DNA of 64,000 nt from VGJW01 sp035286125 (GTDB lineage: Bacteria > Cyanobacteriota > Sericytochromatia > S15B-MN24 > VGJW01), in the NCBI GenBank assembly GCA_035286125.1, contig JAYKIS010000053.1:1-64000 (forward strand), read 5' to 3'. The position numbers and the translations under genes are program-made. Of this stretch, positions 16,672 to 25,031 are shown one piece after another. The notes below the pieces were generated by a model. The model was not told the origin of the DNA and did no database searches. It saw only the letters and a list, made by a program, of their open reading frames with translations. Every line of letters starts with the position of its first letter. Position 1 is the first letter of the stretch.

Positions 16672-16690
16672 TTGTAAATAAATGTTACAA
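16672..16690 (+). promoter_or_regulatory. Operator-like inverted repeat TTGTAA-N7-TTACAA
   Basis: Two perfect 6-bp half sites are separated by ATAAATG, in an AT-rich island within GC-rich DNA. It lies 20 bp upstream of the PucR-type gene. TTGATC at 16662 with a 17-bp spacer would put a -10 hexamer on the distal half site, so a bound dimer could block transcription. Autoregulation is inferred. Confidence 0.5.
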
Positions 16691-16709
16691 ACCCACTTGG
16701 AGGTCGTCC

Positions 16710-18350
16710 ATGAACATCAGTTTCCTGTCCCCGAACCCGGCTGCCACCGGTGCCCCACGTCCCCACAGCCCGCAAGATCCCCTCGCCCAGGTCGAGATCC
16801 TGTTCGGTCAAGTCCCGTCACCGTCCGAGATTGCCCAAGTCCTCGTGCTGGAAGCCGAAGAACCGGCGACATGGCTGCAGGGAGGCGAATTGGTCCTGAC
16901 CGGTCTGACCTTCCTGGCCGGAGTCGCACCGTCATGGATCGACGGTCTGGCCGCCGCTCGAGCCGCAGGCCTGCTGGCTTGCGGCACCGGTGAGGTTCCC
17001 GAGGCCCTCGTCGCCCGCGCCCGGGACCACGGCCTGCCTCTGCTGCGCCACGACGGGGAGTCGGCCAGCGTGGCACGGCAACTGCAACGCCAGCAGGCAT
17101 CGGGCCGCCCGTGGCTGCTGGCCCAGTGCATGGCCCGCCAGCAGGAATGGATCCGGCAGGCCGTCGGCGGCGCCACGCCCACTCGGATGCTCGAGGAACT
17201 GGCTGCGGATCTTGGTCGCCCGCTGCTCCTCGAGGACACCCGCTTCAACCGCTTGGCCGTGGCCGGCGACGTGGCCAGCCATGGGGTCGACGAAGATGAG
17301 GATGGCAGTCCGGACGACCTGATCCTGGCCATCCAGCGCCATCCTGAATGGTCGACCTTCCGCGAAGGCCGGCAGCCCCTCGAGATTCAGGCCCCGGGCG
17401 GCACGCGGACCCTGTGGCCCGTCATGAAGGGCGAACGCTGGATCGCGACCTTGATGGTGCTCGGCGCGCCCCAGCGGCGCGACGAGATCCATCTTGCACG
17501 CATCGGAGGTGCTTGTGCCGCCCTCGCCATCGTGGCCGCGCAGCTGCCCGAGGAGAGCGACCCCCGGGGCCACTTCTTCCTCGACCTGTTGCAGCGACCG
17601 GGTGCCTTCTCCCGAGGCGAGGTGCAACGACGGGCCCACTGGCTGGGCATGCCGCTCGCCCAGCGCTACTGGCCGATGGCCGTGGCCTTCGATCGCAGCT
17701 TGCCCCTGCCCCAGGCCGAGGCCCTGCGCCAGAAGCTGCAGACCACGCTCGCAGCCATCCTGTCCTTCAGGCAGTGCATCATCGTGCCGCAGACCTTCGG
17801 CGCGAGCATCCTCGTGCCGGTCACGGCCGATCCCCCGGGCATCGACCAGATGAGGCGACTCGCCCTGACCATCCGCGATCGCCTGGGCGCGCAGGGAGAC
17901 ACCGTTTCCGTCGGCGTCGGCCTGGCTCCCGGTGACCTGCTTGCGCTGGGACGCCAGCATCAGGAAGCTGTGCAGGCCCTCCGGATCGGCCGCACGTTGC
18001 ACGGGGCCGGCCAGGTCCATTGCTTCGACGACATGGGCGTCTACCGGATGCTCTACCAGTTCGCAGCCGATCGCAGCCCGGGAGCGTTCCTCTGCGAGGC
18101 ACTGAGCCGCCTGATGGCCTACGACCAGCAGGCGGACAAGGAGCTGGTCAAGACGCTGGGTGCCTTCCTGGACTGCAACGGCAACCTGACGGAGACAAGC
18201 GAACGCCTGTTCATCCACAGGAACACCCTGAAATACCGCCTGGAACGCATCCGCGACATCACCCAGGTCGACCTCGATACGGCGGAGACCCGACTGATGC
18301 TGCACATCGGTCTGAAGATGCAGCAGATCCTGGACGCCCAGGCCGGCTGA
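16710..18350 (+). CDS. PucR-family transcriptional regulator
   Basis: A 547-residue regulator. The N-terminus (about 25-150) matches the PucR/PurC ligand domain (PSPSEIAQVLVLEAEEPATW, ELVLTGLTFL). The middle (about 150-300) is GAF-like, and the C-terminus has the PucR helix-turn-helix: LDCNGNLTETSERLFIHRNT then LKYRLERI. Family members sense purine degradation or related metabolites, but no catabolic operon lies nearby here, so the effector is unknown. The start at 16710 is set by TTGGAGG 7 nt upstream; translation could also be read from 16533 but that would cross the inverted repeat. It is flanked by the minus-strand clpB and flhA genes and ends at a strong hairpin. Confidence 0.88.
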   Translation: MNISFLSPNPAATGAPRPHSPQDPLAQVEILFGQVPSPSEIAQVLVLEAEEPATWLQGGELVLTGLTFLAGVAPSWIDGLAAARAAGLLACGTGEVPEALVARARDHGLPLLRHDGESASVARQLQRQQASGRPWLLAQCMARQQEWIRQAVGGATPTRMLEELAADLGRPLLLEDTRFNRLAVAGDVASHGVDEDEDGSPDDLILAIQRHPEWSTFREGRQPLEIQAPGGTRTLWPVMKGERWIATLMVLGAPQRRDEIHLARIGGACAALAIVAAQLPEESDPRGHFFLDLLQRPGAFSRGEVQRRAHWLGMPLAQRYWPMAVAFDRSLPLPQAEALRQKLQTTLAAILSFRQCIIVPQTFGASILVPVTADPPGIDQMRRLALTIRDRLGAQGDTVSVGVGLAPGDLLALGRQHQEAVQALRIGRTLHGAGQVHCFDDMGVYRMLYQFAADRSPGAFLCEALSRLMAYDQQADKELVKTLGAFLDCNGNLTETSERLFIHRNTLKYRLERIRDITQVDLDTAETRLMLHIGLKMQQILDAQAG

Positions 18351-18359
18351 TCAGGGCCA

Positions 18360-18388
18360 GCCCTCCCCTGCCTATGGCAGGGGAGGGC
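18360..18388. terminator. Strong 13-bp hairpin between pucR and flhA
   Basis: GCCCTCCCCTGCC pairs perfectly with GGCAGGGGAGGGC around the loop TAT. It sits in the 125-bp space between convergent genes and could stop transcription from both sides. It lacks a T tract on either strand. Confidence 0.65.
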
Positions 18389-18475
18389 CGCCTGGCATCA
18401 TCGCCGCGACATCGCCCGCCGCCAATGCCGGCAAGGGGCGCGGCACGCAAGGTTGCTTCGCACGGAACGAACGGT

Positions 18476-20581
18476 TCAGGCTGCCCCGACCGCGATCGAC
18501 ACGGCCCCGATGGCCTGGACCTTGAACTTGGCGTTGATTTCCGAGTAGGACAGGACCGAGAGGTTCGGGAAGTTGCGATCGACCAGATTCTTGACGTGGG
18601 GCCGCACGATCGGGCTGACCAGCACGGCCGGATTCTGACCCCGCGCCAGGGCCTCGTTCACGACGCCAGCGAGGCGTGCCAGCATCAGCTGGGCAATCTG
18701 CGGGTTGAGCGCCAGGGTCGGCCCCTGAGGCCCTGGCTGGATGGCCTGCTGGATCGCGCCCTCCACGGCCGGGTCCAGCGTGATCACGTCGATCCGGCCC
18801 TCCTCGTCCGCCACCGAGGCACAGATATTCCGCGACAGCTGCTGCCGGACCAACTCGGTCAGCGTGAAGACATCCTTGGTCATCTTGCCGAAGTCCGCCA
18901 ACTTCTCGGCGATGGTCGCCAGGTCGCGGATGCTGACCCGCTCCCGCAGCAAGGCCTGCAGCACACGCTGGACCTCGCCAAGGGCGAGGACCTCGGGCAC
19001 CAGCTCCTTGACGGTGATGGGCGCACGCTCCTGCAGCCGGTTGAGCATCATCTTGACCTCTTCACGGCTGAGAATCTCGTGGGCATGCGTGCGGACCACT
19101 TCCTCGAGGTGGGCCGTCAGCACGTTGGTCGGATCCTGAATCAGGTAGCCCAGCTGCGCGGCACGCTGGGCCTCGGCTCCGGCCACCCATACGGCAGGGC
19201 GGTTGCCGGCAGGGTCGCTGGTCGGGAAGCCGACCAGCTCCTGGGACAGGTCCGTCGTGTTGAGCTGGATGGCGAGCATGTAGCCGACCAGCAGTTCGCC
19301 GGTGGCGACGGTGTTGCCCTTGACCAGGATCTGGTAGGCATTGGGCCGCAGGTTGAGGTTGTCCTTGAACTGGATACCGGGCATGACGAAGCCGAGGTCC
19401 AGGGCAATGGCCACGCGCATGGGCACGACTCGATCCATCAATTCGCCACCGAGGCCGGGATCGACGAGCGGCACCAGGTCCAGACCCAGCTCGAGCGTGA
19501 GCGGCGGCACCCCCAGCATCTTCATGACGTTCTCGGGGTTCTTCAGATCCTCGTCGGATTCCGGTTGGTAGTCGTCGAACTCGTCCCCCATCGGCGCGGC
19601 ATCCCCGGCCTGGGACGGGGGTGCCGCTCCCAGAAGGCCACCCCTGTAGGCCACGAAGGCCGCGAACAGGATCGCAAGGCCCAGCAGCAACATCAGGATC
19701 GTCGGGAAGCCCGGGATGAAACCCATCATGACGATGACGAAGCCCACAATGCCCAGGACCTTGGGGCTCGTGAAGAGCTGGTTCTTCAAGTCGGTCGCCA
19801 GGTTGAAGTCCGACGCGGCTCGGGTCGTGACGAAACCGGCCGAGATCGAGATCAGCAGGCCCGGGATCAGGCCGACCAGGCCGTCGCCGATGGTCAGCAA
19901 GGAATAGATCTTGAGCGCCTGTTCGACCTCCATGTCCTTCTGCAGGATGCCGATCAGGATGCCGCCGATGATATTGACGAAGATCAGGATGATGGCCGCG
20001 ATGGCATCGCCCCGGACGAACTTGTTGGCACCGTCCATCGCACCGAAGAAGTTGGCCTCCCGCTCGAGGTCGGTCCTGCGCTTCTTGGCGCCCTCGGCAT
20101 CGATGAGGCCCGCCGCAAGGTCCGCATCGATGGACATCTGCTTGCCGGGCATGGCGTCCAGGGTGAAGCGGGCCGCGACCTCGGCCACGCGCTTGGCGCC
20201 TTCTGTGATGACGATGAAGTTCACGATGATCAGGATCGCGAACAGGATGAAACCCACGATGAAGTTGCCGCCCACGACGAAGTTGGCGAAGGTCTCGATG
20301 ACCTTTCCGGCTTCCGCATGGCTCAGGATCGAGCGGGACGTGGCCACCGACAGGGCCAGCCGGTACAGGGCCATGATCAGCAGCAACGACGGGAAGCTGG
20401 CGAACTCGAGCGGCCTGACCAGGTACAACGACACGAAAACGATGACGAGTGCCGCGACCAGGTTGATGATCAGCAGCAGGTCCAGCATCCACAGGGGAAG
20501 CGGGATGACCAGGATCGCCAGGACCAGGATGACGATCCCGGCCAGGATCAGATCGGGAATCAGCCCCTTGCGCTGCGGCAT
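18476..20581 (-). CDS. flhA: Flagellar biosynthesis protein FlhA
   Basis: A 701-residue protein of normal length, the export-gate component of the flagellar type III secretion system. The N-terminal half has about eight membrane segments beginning IPDLILAGIVILVLAILVI. The FHIPEP family block is seen as FFGAMDGANKFVRGDAIA. The C-terminal half is the cytoplasmic ring domain that binds chaperone-substrate complexes (DEDLKNPENVMKML, LSRNICASVADEEGRIDVI). It is the last gene of the minus-strand flagellar cluster and follows fliF by 14 bp. flhB, fliP, fliQ and fliR are not in the window. Confidence 0.97.
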   Translation of the reverse strand: MPQRKGLIPDLILAGIVILVLAILVIPLPLWMLDLLLIINLVAALVIVFVSLYLVRPLEFASFPSLLLIMALYRLALSVATSRSILSHAEAGKVIETFANFVVGGNFIVGFILFAILIIVNFIVITEGAKRVAEVAARFTLDAMPGKQMSIDADLAAGLIDAEGAKKRRTDLEREANFFGAMDGANKFVRGDAIAAIILIFVNIIGGILIGILQKDMEVEQALKIYSLLTIGDGLVGLIPGLLISISAGFVTTRAASDFNLATDLKNQLFTSPKVLGIVGFVIVMMGFIPGFPTILMLLLGLAILFAAFVAYRGGLLGAAPPSQAGDAAPMGDEFDDYQPESDEDLKNPENVMKMLGVPPLTLELGLDLVPLVDPGLGGELMDRVVPMRVAIALDLGFVMPGIQFKDNLNLRPNAYQILVKGNTVATGELLVGYMLAIQLNTTDLSQELVGFPTSDPAGNRPAVWVAGAEAQRAAQLGYLIQDPTNVLTAHLEEVVRTHAHEILSREEVKMMLNRLQERAPITVKELVPEVLALGEVQRVLQALLRERVSIRDLATIAEKLADFGKMTKDVFTLTELVRQQLSRNICASVADEEGRIDVITLDPAVEGAIQQAIQPGPQGPTLALNPQIAQLMLARLAGVVNEALARGQNPAVLVSPIVRPHVKNLVDRNFPNLSVLSYSEINAKFKVQAIGAVSIAVGAA

Positions 20582-20595
20582 GCGTCAGCCGGCCG

Positions 20596-22533
20596 CTAGA
20601 CCGGAACCCCCAGCTTGCGCCTGAGATTCTGGGACACCATCCGCTGCGTCATCGAGGGCAGGGGCCCCGAGGAGCCCATGCGGTTGAAGACGTCACCCTG
20701 GATATCCGGCGGCAAGCTGGCGATGACCGTCTCGGCGAACGAGGGATCGAGCTGGGCCAGCACGCCCGCCACTGTTGCCGGACGCTCCGTCGCGAGTGCC
20801 TCGGCAAGCTGCTCGGGACCGACCTGGTAAGCGAAGTCGAAAGGACCTTCCCCGGCCCCGGCCTGCTGCTGGGCCCCGTAGCCCTGCTGCTGGGGCGCGC
20901 CATAGGCAGCCTGAGCCCCGTAAGCCGATTGGTCCTGGTCGAACCCGCCCATCTGGGGCATCCCGCCGGGCAAGGCACCTAGCTGTTCGGGCGTCGGGAA
21001 GCCGCCCAAGGCACCTGGCCCCTCGAAGCCGGCGGGCAAGGCCTCGGCATCGAGCCCCGAGGACAGGACATCGAAGGGATTCTCGGTCGACCGCTTGCGA
21101 CGGGAGACGAGCGCGACGATGGCGGCGAAGACGAAGGCCGCGACACCGCCCCAGATGACGAGGTTCCAGCCCACGGCACCCTTCTTCTTGGCGGCGGCCT
21201 TCGCTTCGGCCTCCTTCTTGCTGAGCTGGTCCTTGAGCTGGTCCATCAGGGTCGTGTCGAACTTGACGCGCTCGACCGTCACCTGGTCCCGACGGGCCGG
21301 ATCGGCACCCGCTGCAGCCGCAATCACGTTGCGCAGCTTGTCCACGGCCTCGGGCTTCACGGTTTCGGGCAAGAGCACGGCGATGCTCATGCGCTTGATG
21401 TTGCCCGAGGCCGTCTGGACGATCTGGTCCTCCTGGTTGAAGGCGGGCTGTTCCCGGATGTTCTCGCGGGAGGTCTCCTGACCCTGCGCCGCCCCGGTCA
21501 CGCCGGGCTGGCCGGCGACGTTGCCGGGCAACAAAGGATAGCTGGGAAGATTGGCCGAGGTCCCGGGCGCCGCACCCTGGGCGCCATTCTTGAGCGTCTC
21601 GCGCTGGACGGATCGGGCGCTGCTCATCGGTTCGCCGTTGGCCGTGACTGGCGCGAGCAGGCGATTGCGGACCTGCCGCTTGTTGAAATCGAGTTCGAGG
21701 CGAACCCGAACCACCGACTTGCCATTGCCCACGAGTTTGTCCAGCAGCAACTGCAGGCTGGTCTGGATCTCGCTCTCCATCGACCGGGTGATCTTCATCT
21801 GCTGGTCGATGGCCCGCGAGACCAGTCGCTCGTTGTTGTCTCCGATGTTCGTCTCGAGGCCGCTCGAAATCAGGTTGCCCTGATCGTCCACGATCGTGAC
21901 GTTGTCGGTCAGCAGACCGGGCACCGCCGAAGCCACCATGTGCTGAATGCCCTCGACCTGCTGGGCGGTCAACTGGCGATTCGATTCCATCTTGACCATG
22001 ACGCTCGCCGTGATGGCCTTCTTCTCCTGCTGGAAAAGGGTGTCCTCAGGCATATTGACCAGGACCGTGGCGTCCTCGACGCCCTGCACCTTGCGCACCA
22101 GGCGGGTCAACTCGCCGTTCAGCGCGCGAAGGAAGGCAATCTTCTTGTCGAAATCCGTCGAGATGAAGTCCTTCTTGTTGAAGATCTCGAGGCCCTGATT
22201 GTTGGGGTTCTTGGGGACCTGCGCCTCGCCGAGTGCGACCCGGGCATCGACAACCTTGTCCTTCTGGACCAGGAGGGTGCCATCTTCCGTGAACTTGAAC
22301 TCCCTGATTTTCTGGGCCTTGAGTGCAGCCGCAGCCTCATCCATCTCCTTGGGCTGAAGGTACTTGAAAACCACCTCGTAGCCTGATTCCTGCTCCCGCG
22401 CCTGAGGGTCTTCCTTCTTGCCCCCGGACATCACCGCAAAGGCAATGGCCACCACCAGCAGCAGCACCAGGCCGGCGCCGCCGCCCAGCAGGGCGATGCG
22501 CTGCTGGGGTGTCAGGTTTTGCAGGAAGCCCAT
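20596..22533 (-). CDS. fliF: Flagellar MS-ring protein FliF with a C-terminal FliG-like domain
   Basis: A 645-residue protein, about 90 longer than usual FliF. Membrane segment 1 is at about 14-34, the periplasmic ring-building domains follow (LTRLVRKVQGVEDATVLV at about 142-159, PGLLTDNVTIVDDQG), and segment 2 is at about 457-477. After a Gly/Gln/Ala/Tyr-rich linker (about 490-562), residues about 566-620 read as a FliG armadillo-type repeat: LAEALATERPATVAGVLAQ, LDPSFAETVIASLPPDIQ, GDVFNRM, matching the EHPQT-IA-x-ILSYLDP...LPEELQ block of FliG. The FliG C-terminal torque domain is absent. This may replace the normal FliF tail that binds FliG, or be a partial fusion. It is followed by flhA and preceded by fliE. 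Confidence 0.93.
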   Translation of the reverse strand: MGFLQNLTPQQRIALLGGGAGLVLLLVVAIAFAVMSGGKKEDPQAREQESGYEVVFKYLQPKEMDEAAAALKAQKIREFKFTEDGTLLVQKDKVVDARVALGEAQVPKNPNNQGLEIFNKKDFISTDFDKKIAFLRALNGELTRLVRKVQGVEDATVLVNMPEDTLFQQEKKAITASVMVKMESNRQLTAQQVEGIQHMVASAVPGLLTDNVTIVDDQGNLISSGLETNIGDNNERLVSRAIDQQMKITRSMESEIQTSLQLLLDKLVGNGKSVVRVRLELDFNKRQVRNRLLAPVTANGEPMSSARSVQRETLKNGAQGAAPGTSANLPSYPLLPGNVAGQPGVTGAAQGQETSRENIREQPAFNQEDQIVQTASGNIKRMSIAVLLPETVKPEAVDKLRNVIAAAAGADPARRDQVTVERVKFDTTLMDQLKDQLSKKEAEAKAAAKKKGAVGWNLVIWGGVAAFVFAAIVALVSRRKRSTENPFDVLSSGLDAEALPAGFEGPGALGGFPTPEQLGALPGGMPQMGGFDQDQSAYGAQAAYGAPQQQGYGAQQQAGAGEGPFDFAYQVGPEQLAEALATERPATVAGVLAQLDPSFAETVIASLPPDIQGDVFNRMGSSGPLPSMTQRMVSQNLRRKLGVPV

Positions 22534-22540
22534 GCCGCGT

Positions 22541-22918
22541 TCAGATCTGGAGGTTCATCAGGGTCTGGAAGGACTGGGCCATCTTGTTGGTGACGCTGCT
22601 GGTGAGATGGACCAACGTCTCCGCCTTGGCGTTCTCAATCATGACGGCATGGGGGTCCACCGCCTTGCCGAGGGCAAAGTCCATCGTGATCTGCTCCGAA
22701 CGGGCCTGCTGCGCATTGACCGAATCGATGGCATCGTTCAGCACGGCCATGAAGTGCGCACCTGGACCATCATCCTCGCTTGCCGCAAAGGAATCGGTGA
22801 CGGACGGCATCTTGCTGTCGGCCGACAGCGCGTCCGGCATCGCCGGAAAGTCCCCGAACGCGGGAAAGCCCCCCATGGCCTGACCGATACCCGGGGCACG
22901 GAACCCATCGATACGCAT
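22541..22918 (-). CDS. fliE: Flagellar hook-basal body protein FliE
   Basis: A 125-residue protein. FliE joins the MS ring to the proximal rod. The conserved C-terminal part is present: FMAVLNDAIDSVNAQQARSE, FALGKAVDPHAVMIENAKAE and the final SVTNKMAQSFQTLMNLQI with the terminal helix and the MxMxV/I end. The N-terminal 45 residues are Gly/Pro/Ala-rich and not conserved. It lies between flgC (3 bp) and fliF (7 bp) in the order flgC-fliE-fliF typical of many bacteria. Confidence 0.93.
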   Translation of the reverse strand: MRIDGFRAPGIGQAMGGFPAFGDFPAMPDALSADSKMPSVTDSFAASEDDGPGAHFMAVLNDAIDSVNAQQARSEQITMDFALGKAVDPHAVMIENAKAETLVHLTSSVTNKMAQSFQTLMNLQI

Positions 22919-22921
22919 CCG

Positions 22922-23320
22922 CTACCTCCCGATGTCCATGGACTTGTTGGCCATCGACTTGATGGCCTGCATCACGGTGACATTGGCGTCGTAGCTGCGC
23001 TGCACGCCGATCATGTCGACCATCTCGGTCACGACGTTGACGTTGGGCATGCTGACGAAGCCGTCCTTGTCGGCATCGGGATGCCCAGGCTTGTAGACCC
23101 GTTGGAGGGGACTCTGGTCCTGCTCGATGGCCGATACGCGAACGCCCTGGATCTCGGCATCGAGGACCTCGGAAAACAGCGGGACCTTGCGTCGGTAGGG
23201 TCCCCCCTCCTCGGTCCGGGTGGTCTGCGCGTTGGCCAGGTTGCCCGCGATGACCTCGAGCCACATGCGGTTGGCCGCAAGGGCGCTTTCCCCCGTATTG
23301 AAGACGTTCATCAGGCTCAT
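22922..23320 (-). CDS. flgC: Flagellar basal-body rod protein FlgC
   Basis: A 132-residue proximal-rod protein. Seen: MNVFNTGESALAANRMWLEVIAGNLANAQTT (N-terminal rod signature ANLANAQTT), YRRKVPLFSE and the C-terminal PNVNVVTEMVDMIGVQRSYDANV. The start at 23320 is set by GGAGGTG about 8 nt upstream; a longer open frame to 23410 adds 30 unrelated residues across the terminator-proximal region. An intrinsic terminator separates it from flgB, so this gene probably begins its own transcript with fliE-fliF-flhA. Confidence 0.95.
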   Translation of the reverse strand: MSLMNVFNTGESALAANRMWLEVIAGNLANAQTTRTEEGGPYRRKVPLFSEVLDAEIQGVRVSAIEQDQSPLQRVYKPGHPDADKDGFVSMPNVNVVTEMVDMIGVQRSYDANVTVMQAIKSMANKSMDIGR

Positions 23321-23412
23321 CGGACGCCACCTCCAGCGAAAACCGGGCCAAGACCGTTCGCGTCCCTTGTACCCCCGGATGATGCAACCGAAAAGTTCGC
23401 CAACAAACAATT

Positions 23413-23441
23413 AAAAAGGCCCCGGAGCATCCCCCGGGGCC
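23413..23441 (-). terminator. Intrinsic terminator after flgB
   Basis: On the minus strand GGCCCCGG and CCGGGGCC form an 8-bp GC stem around GGGATGCT, followed by TTTTT. It stands directly after the flgB stop and before flgC on the same strand. This is the only textbook Rho-independent terminator seen inside the flagellar cluster. Confidence 0.85.
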
Positions 23442-23452
23442 CTTTCCGATGC

Positions 23453-23854
23453 TTACTTGGCGTCGATGACGAACTTGAGGTCCCGGTAGTCCCCGGCAAG
23501 GCTGGTCGCCAGCACATTGAAGCGCAAGGCGGCCTGAGTGGCGGCGGACACTTCCTTCTCGAGGACCACGCCGTTGCCATCCAGACGTTGCGGACGGCGC
23601 TCATCGACCTCGGTACGCGGTTGCCACTGCTCGAGCAGATAGGACGGATCCTCTGGGGCCTCGGTCCGTTCCGGGTCGATGGGTACCTCCATCGAGTCAA
23701 GGACCTCGGCGAGGGAATCCTCGAATTTCACATCCCGGCGCGCATAGCCTGGCGTATGAACATTGGCCAGGTTGAGCGCCGTCGCCTCCATGCGCCGTGA
23801 CAAGCCATCCATCGCCCGCTCGATGCCGCGGACTTCCTTGCCGAACAGGTCCAT
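23453..23854 (-). CDS. flgB: Flagellar basal-body rod protein FlgB
   Basis: A 133-residue proximal-rod subunit, the first rod protein exported. Evidence: LSRRMEATALNLANVHTPGYARRDVKFEDSL (rod-family N-terminus with ANLANVxTPGY) and the C-terminal NVLATSLAGDYRDLKFVI. The start at 23854 has GGAGGACAAG directly upstream. It follows fliA by 14 bp on the same strand and is cut off from flgC by an intrinsic terminator, which is unusual because flgB and flgC are normally co-transcribed. Confidence 0.95.
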   Translation of the reverse strand: MDLFGKEVRGIERAMDGLSRRMEATALNLANVHTPGYARRDVKFEDSLAEVLDSMEVPIDPERTEAPEDPSYLLEQWQPRTEVDERRPQRLDGNGVVLEKEVSAATQAALRFNVLATSLAGDYRDLKFVIDAK

Positions 23855-23868
23855 CTTGTCCTCCTGTC

Positions 23869-24591
23869 CTACCAACTGATGAAGTCGTCAATCGACTTCT
23901 TCTTGCCCAGTTTCTGACGCACCTGACTGAGTGCACGCCGATGGATTCGGCTGACCCAGGACTCGGAAAGGCCCAGCATCTCGCCAATCTCGGCGAAGCT
24001 CATGTTCTTGAAGTAGTAGTTCTCGAGCGTGATGCGCTCGCGATCTTCGAGCAACTGGATCGTGAGCTTCAGGATGCGATGCAGGTCCTGCTCCTCGAGC
24101 TCCTTCTGCTTGTTGTCCCAGCGGCCCAACTGGTCGAGCCGCGAGTACCCGTCGTCTCCGTCGCCACCGGCGGGGTCGTCGAGCGAGAGCAGGTAGCTGT
24201 AGGCCAGCTCCGTGACACGATTGACCATGAGGGCCGCCTCGCCCTCGTCATCGCCCTCGGCAGGGGCGCCCTCCGGAGCCTCCGCGGGCTTTTCGCCCTT
24301 GATCTTCGGGGGCTTGGGAAGCTTGGGCAGGTTGTCGAGCATGGCGCCACGGATGTAGTAAGTGGCAAAGGTCTCGAACTTGACGCCGCGTTCGGGGTCG
24401 AAGCGATCGTGGGCCATCATCAGACCCATCCAGCCGTCGGCGATCAGTTCCTCGAGTTCGTAATGCTGGGGCAGCTTGCCGAGTTGCTTGCGGGCGATGC
24501 TGCGAACCAGACCCTCGTACTTCTTGATCTGCGCGGCATCGAGCGCCGGTGCCCCCTTGGAGCCCGGCATCGTGGCACGCTTGTCGCTCAT
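23869..24591 (-). CDS. fliA: Flagellar sigma factor of the FliA/WhiG type (sigma-28)
   Basis: A 240-residue sigma-70-family factor. Region 2 reads GLVRSIARKQLGKLP, YELEELIADGWMGLMMAHDRFD and FETFATYYIRGAMLDNL, the FliA/WhiG hallmark. A 30-residue Pro/Glu/Ala-rich segment (about 95-125) lies where region 3 usually begins. Region 4 is LEDRERITLENYYFKNMSFAEIGEMLGLSESWVSRIHRRAL, a good helix-turn-helix. It should direct late flagellar genes. It sits in mid-operon between flgJ (4-bp overlap) and flgB rather than at the end of an export cluster. No FlgM anti-sigma gene is seen. Confidence 0.93.
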   Translation of the reverse strand: MSDKRATMPGSKGAPALDAAQIKKYEGLVRSIARKQLGKLPQHYELEELIADGWMGLMMAHDRFDPERGVKFETFATYYIRGAMLDNLPKLPKPPKIKGEKPAEAPEGAPAEGDDEGEAALMVNRVTELAYSYLLSLDDPAGGDGDDGYSRLDQLGRWDNKQKELEEQDLHRILKLTIQLLEDRERITLENYYFKNMSFAEIGEMLGLSESWVSRIHRRALSQVRQKLGKKKSIDDFISW

Positions 24592-25031
24592 GAGGGTCCG
24601 GCTTCTCCCTTGCCCGTTTCCGTCTTGCCGGCTTCTCTAGGCGTCAGGCGATCGACGATCAGGTCGACGAGGGGGTTGCCCTGATCGACGAAGTTCCTGG
24701 CCATCGCCTGGTCGAAGAAGTCCATGAACATCTCGGTGTCCCCGCCCCCTAGCAGGCTGTCCTCCTCCTTGGGGCGCATCTCCGCAAACATGTACCCGAA
24801 AAGAATGCTTGCGAACGCCTTGGCCGCCTCCTCGGGGTTGGTCGGTCCGACCATCGTGCCCGGGGTAGCATCCGAAGGGGTGACGAGCGGCAGCGCGCCG
24901 GACACCTGGGCCTGCTGGGGCAAACCCGGAGGAAGCGACCCCTGGAGCGGATCGGGGAGCCCGACGGCGGCCGACGACGTGGCCTTACGGTAACCGGACG
25001 GTGGCAGGCCGGGAGGAGGAGGGACCTGCAT
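24588..25031 (-). CDS. flgJ: FlgJ-like rod-binding (rod cap) protein
   Basis: A 147-residue protein. The N-terminal 60 residues are Pro-rich and variable. The conserved rod-binding domain is at about 65-130: PEEAAKAFASILFGYMFAEMRPKEEDSLLGGGDTEMFMDFFDQAMARNFVDQG, matching the FlgJ N-terminal pattern (A-x-x-FE-x-ML-x-M-R-x-[DE]-S-LF-x-G-x-x-EMF). The muramidase domain of enterobacterial FlgJ is missing, as in many phyla. It overlaps fliA by 4 nt and touches flgI by 1 nt, so all three are translationally coupled. Confidence 0.82.
   Translation of the reverse strand: MQVPPPPGLPPSGYRKATSSAAVGLPDPLQGSLPPGLPQQAQVSGALPLVTPSDATPGTMVGPTNPEEAAKAFASILFGYMFAEMRPKEEDSLLGGGDTEMFMDFFDQAMARNFVDQGNPLVDLIVDRLTPREAGKTETGKGEAGPS

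Noticed and set aside
18020..20599. 859-codon open frame opposite flhA
   Set aside because: It reads as the complementary frame of the well-conserved flhA (Asp/His/Gln-rich nonsense) and continues into the end of the pucR gene.
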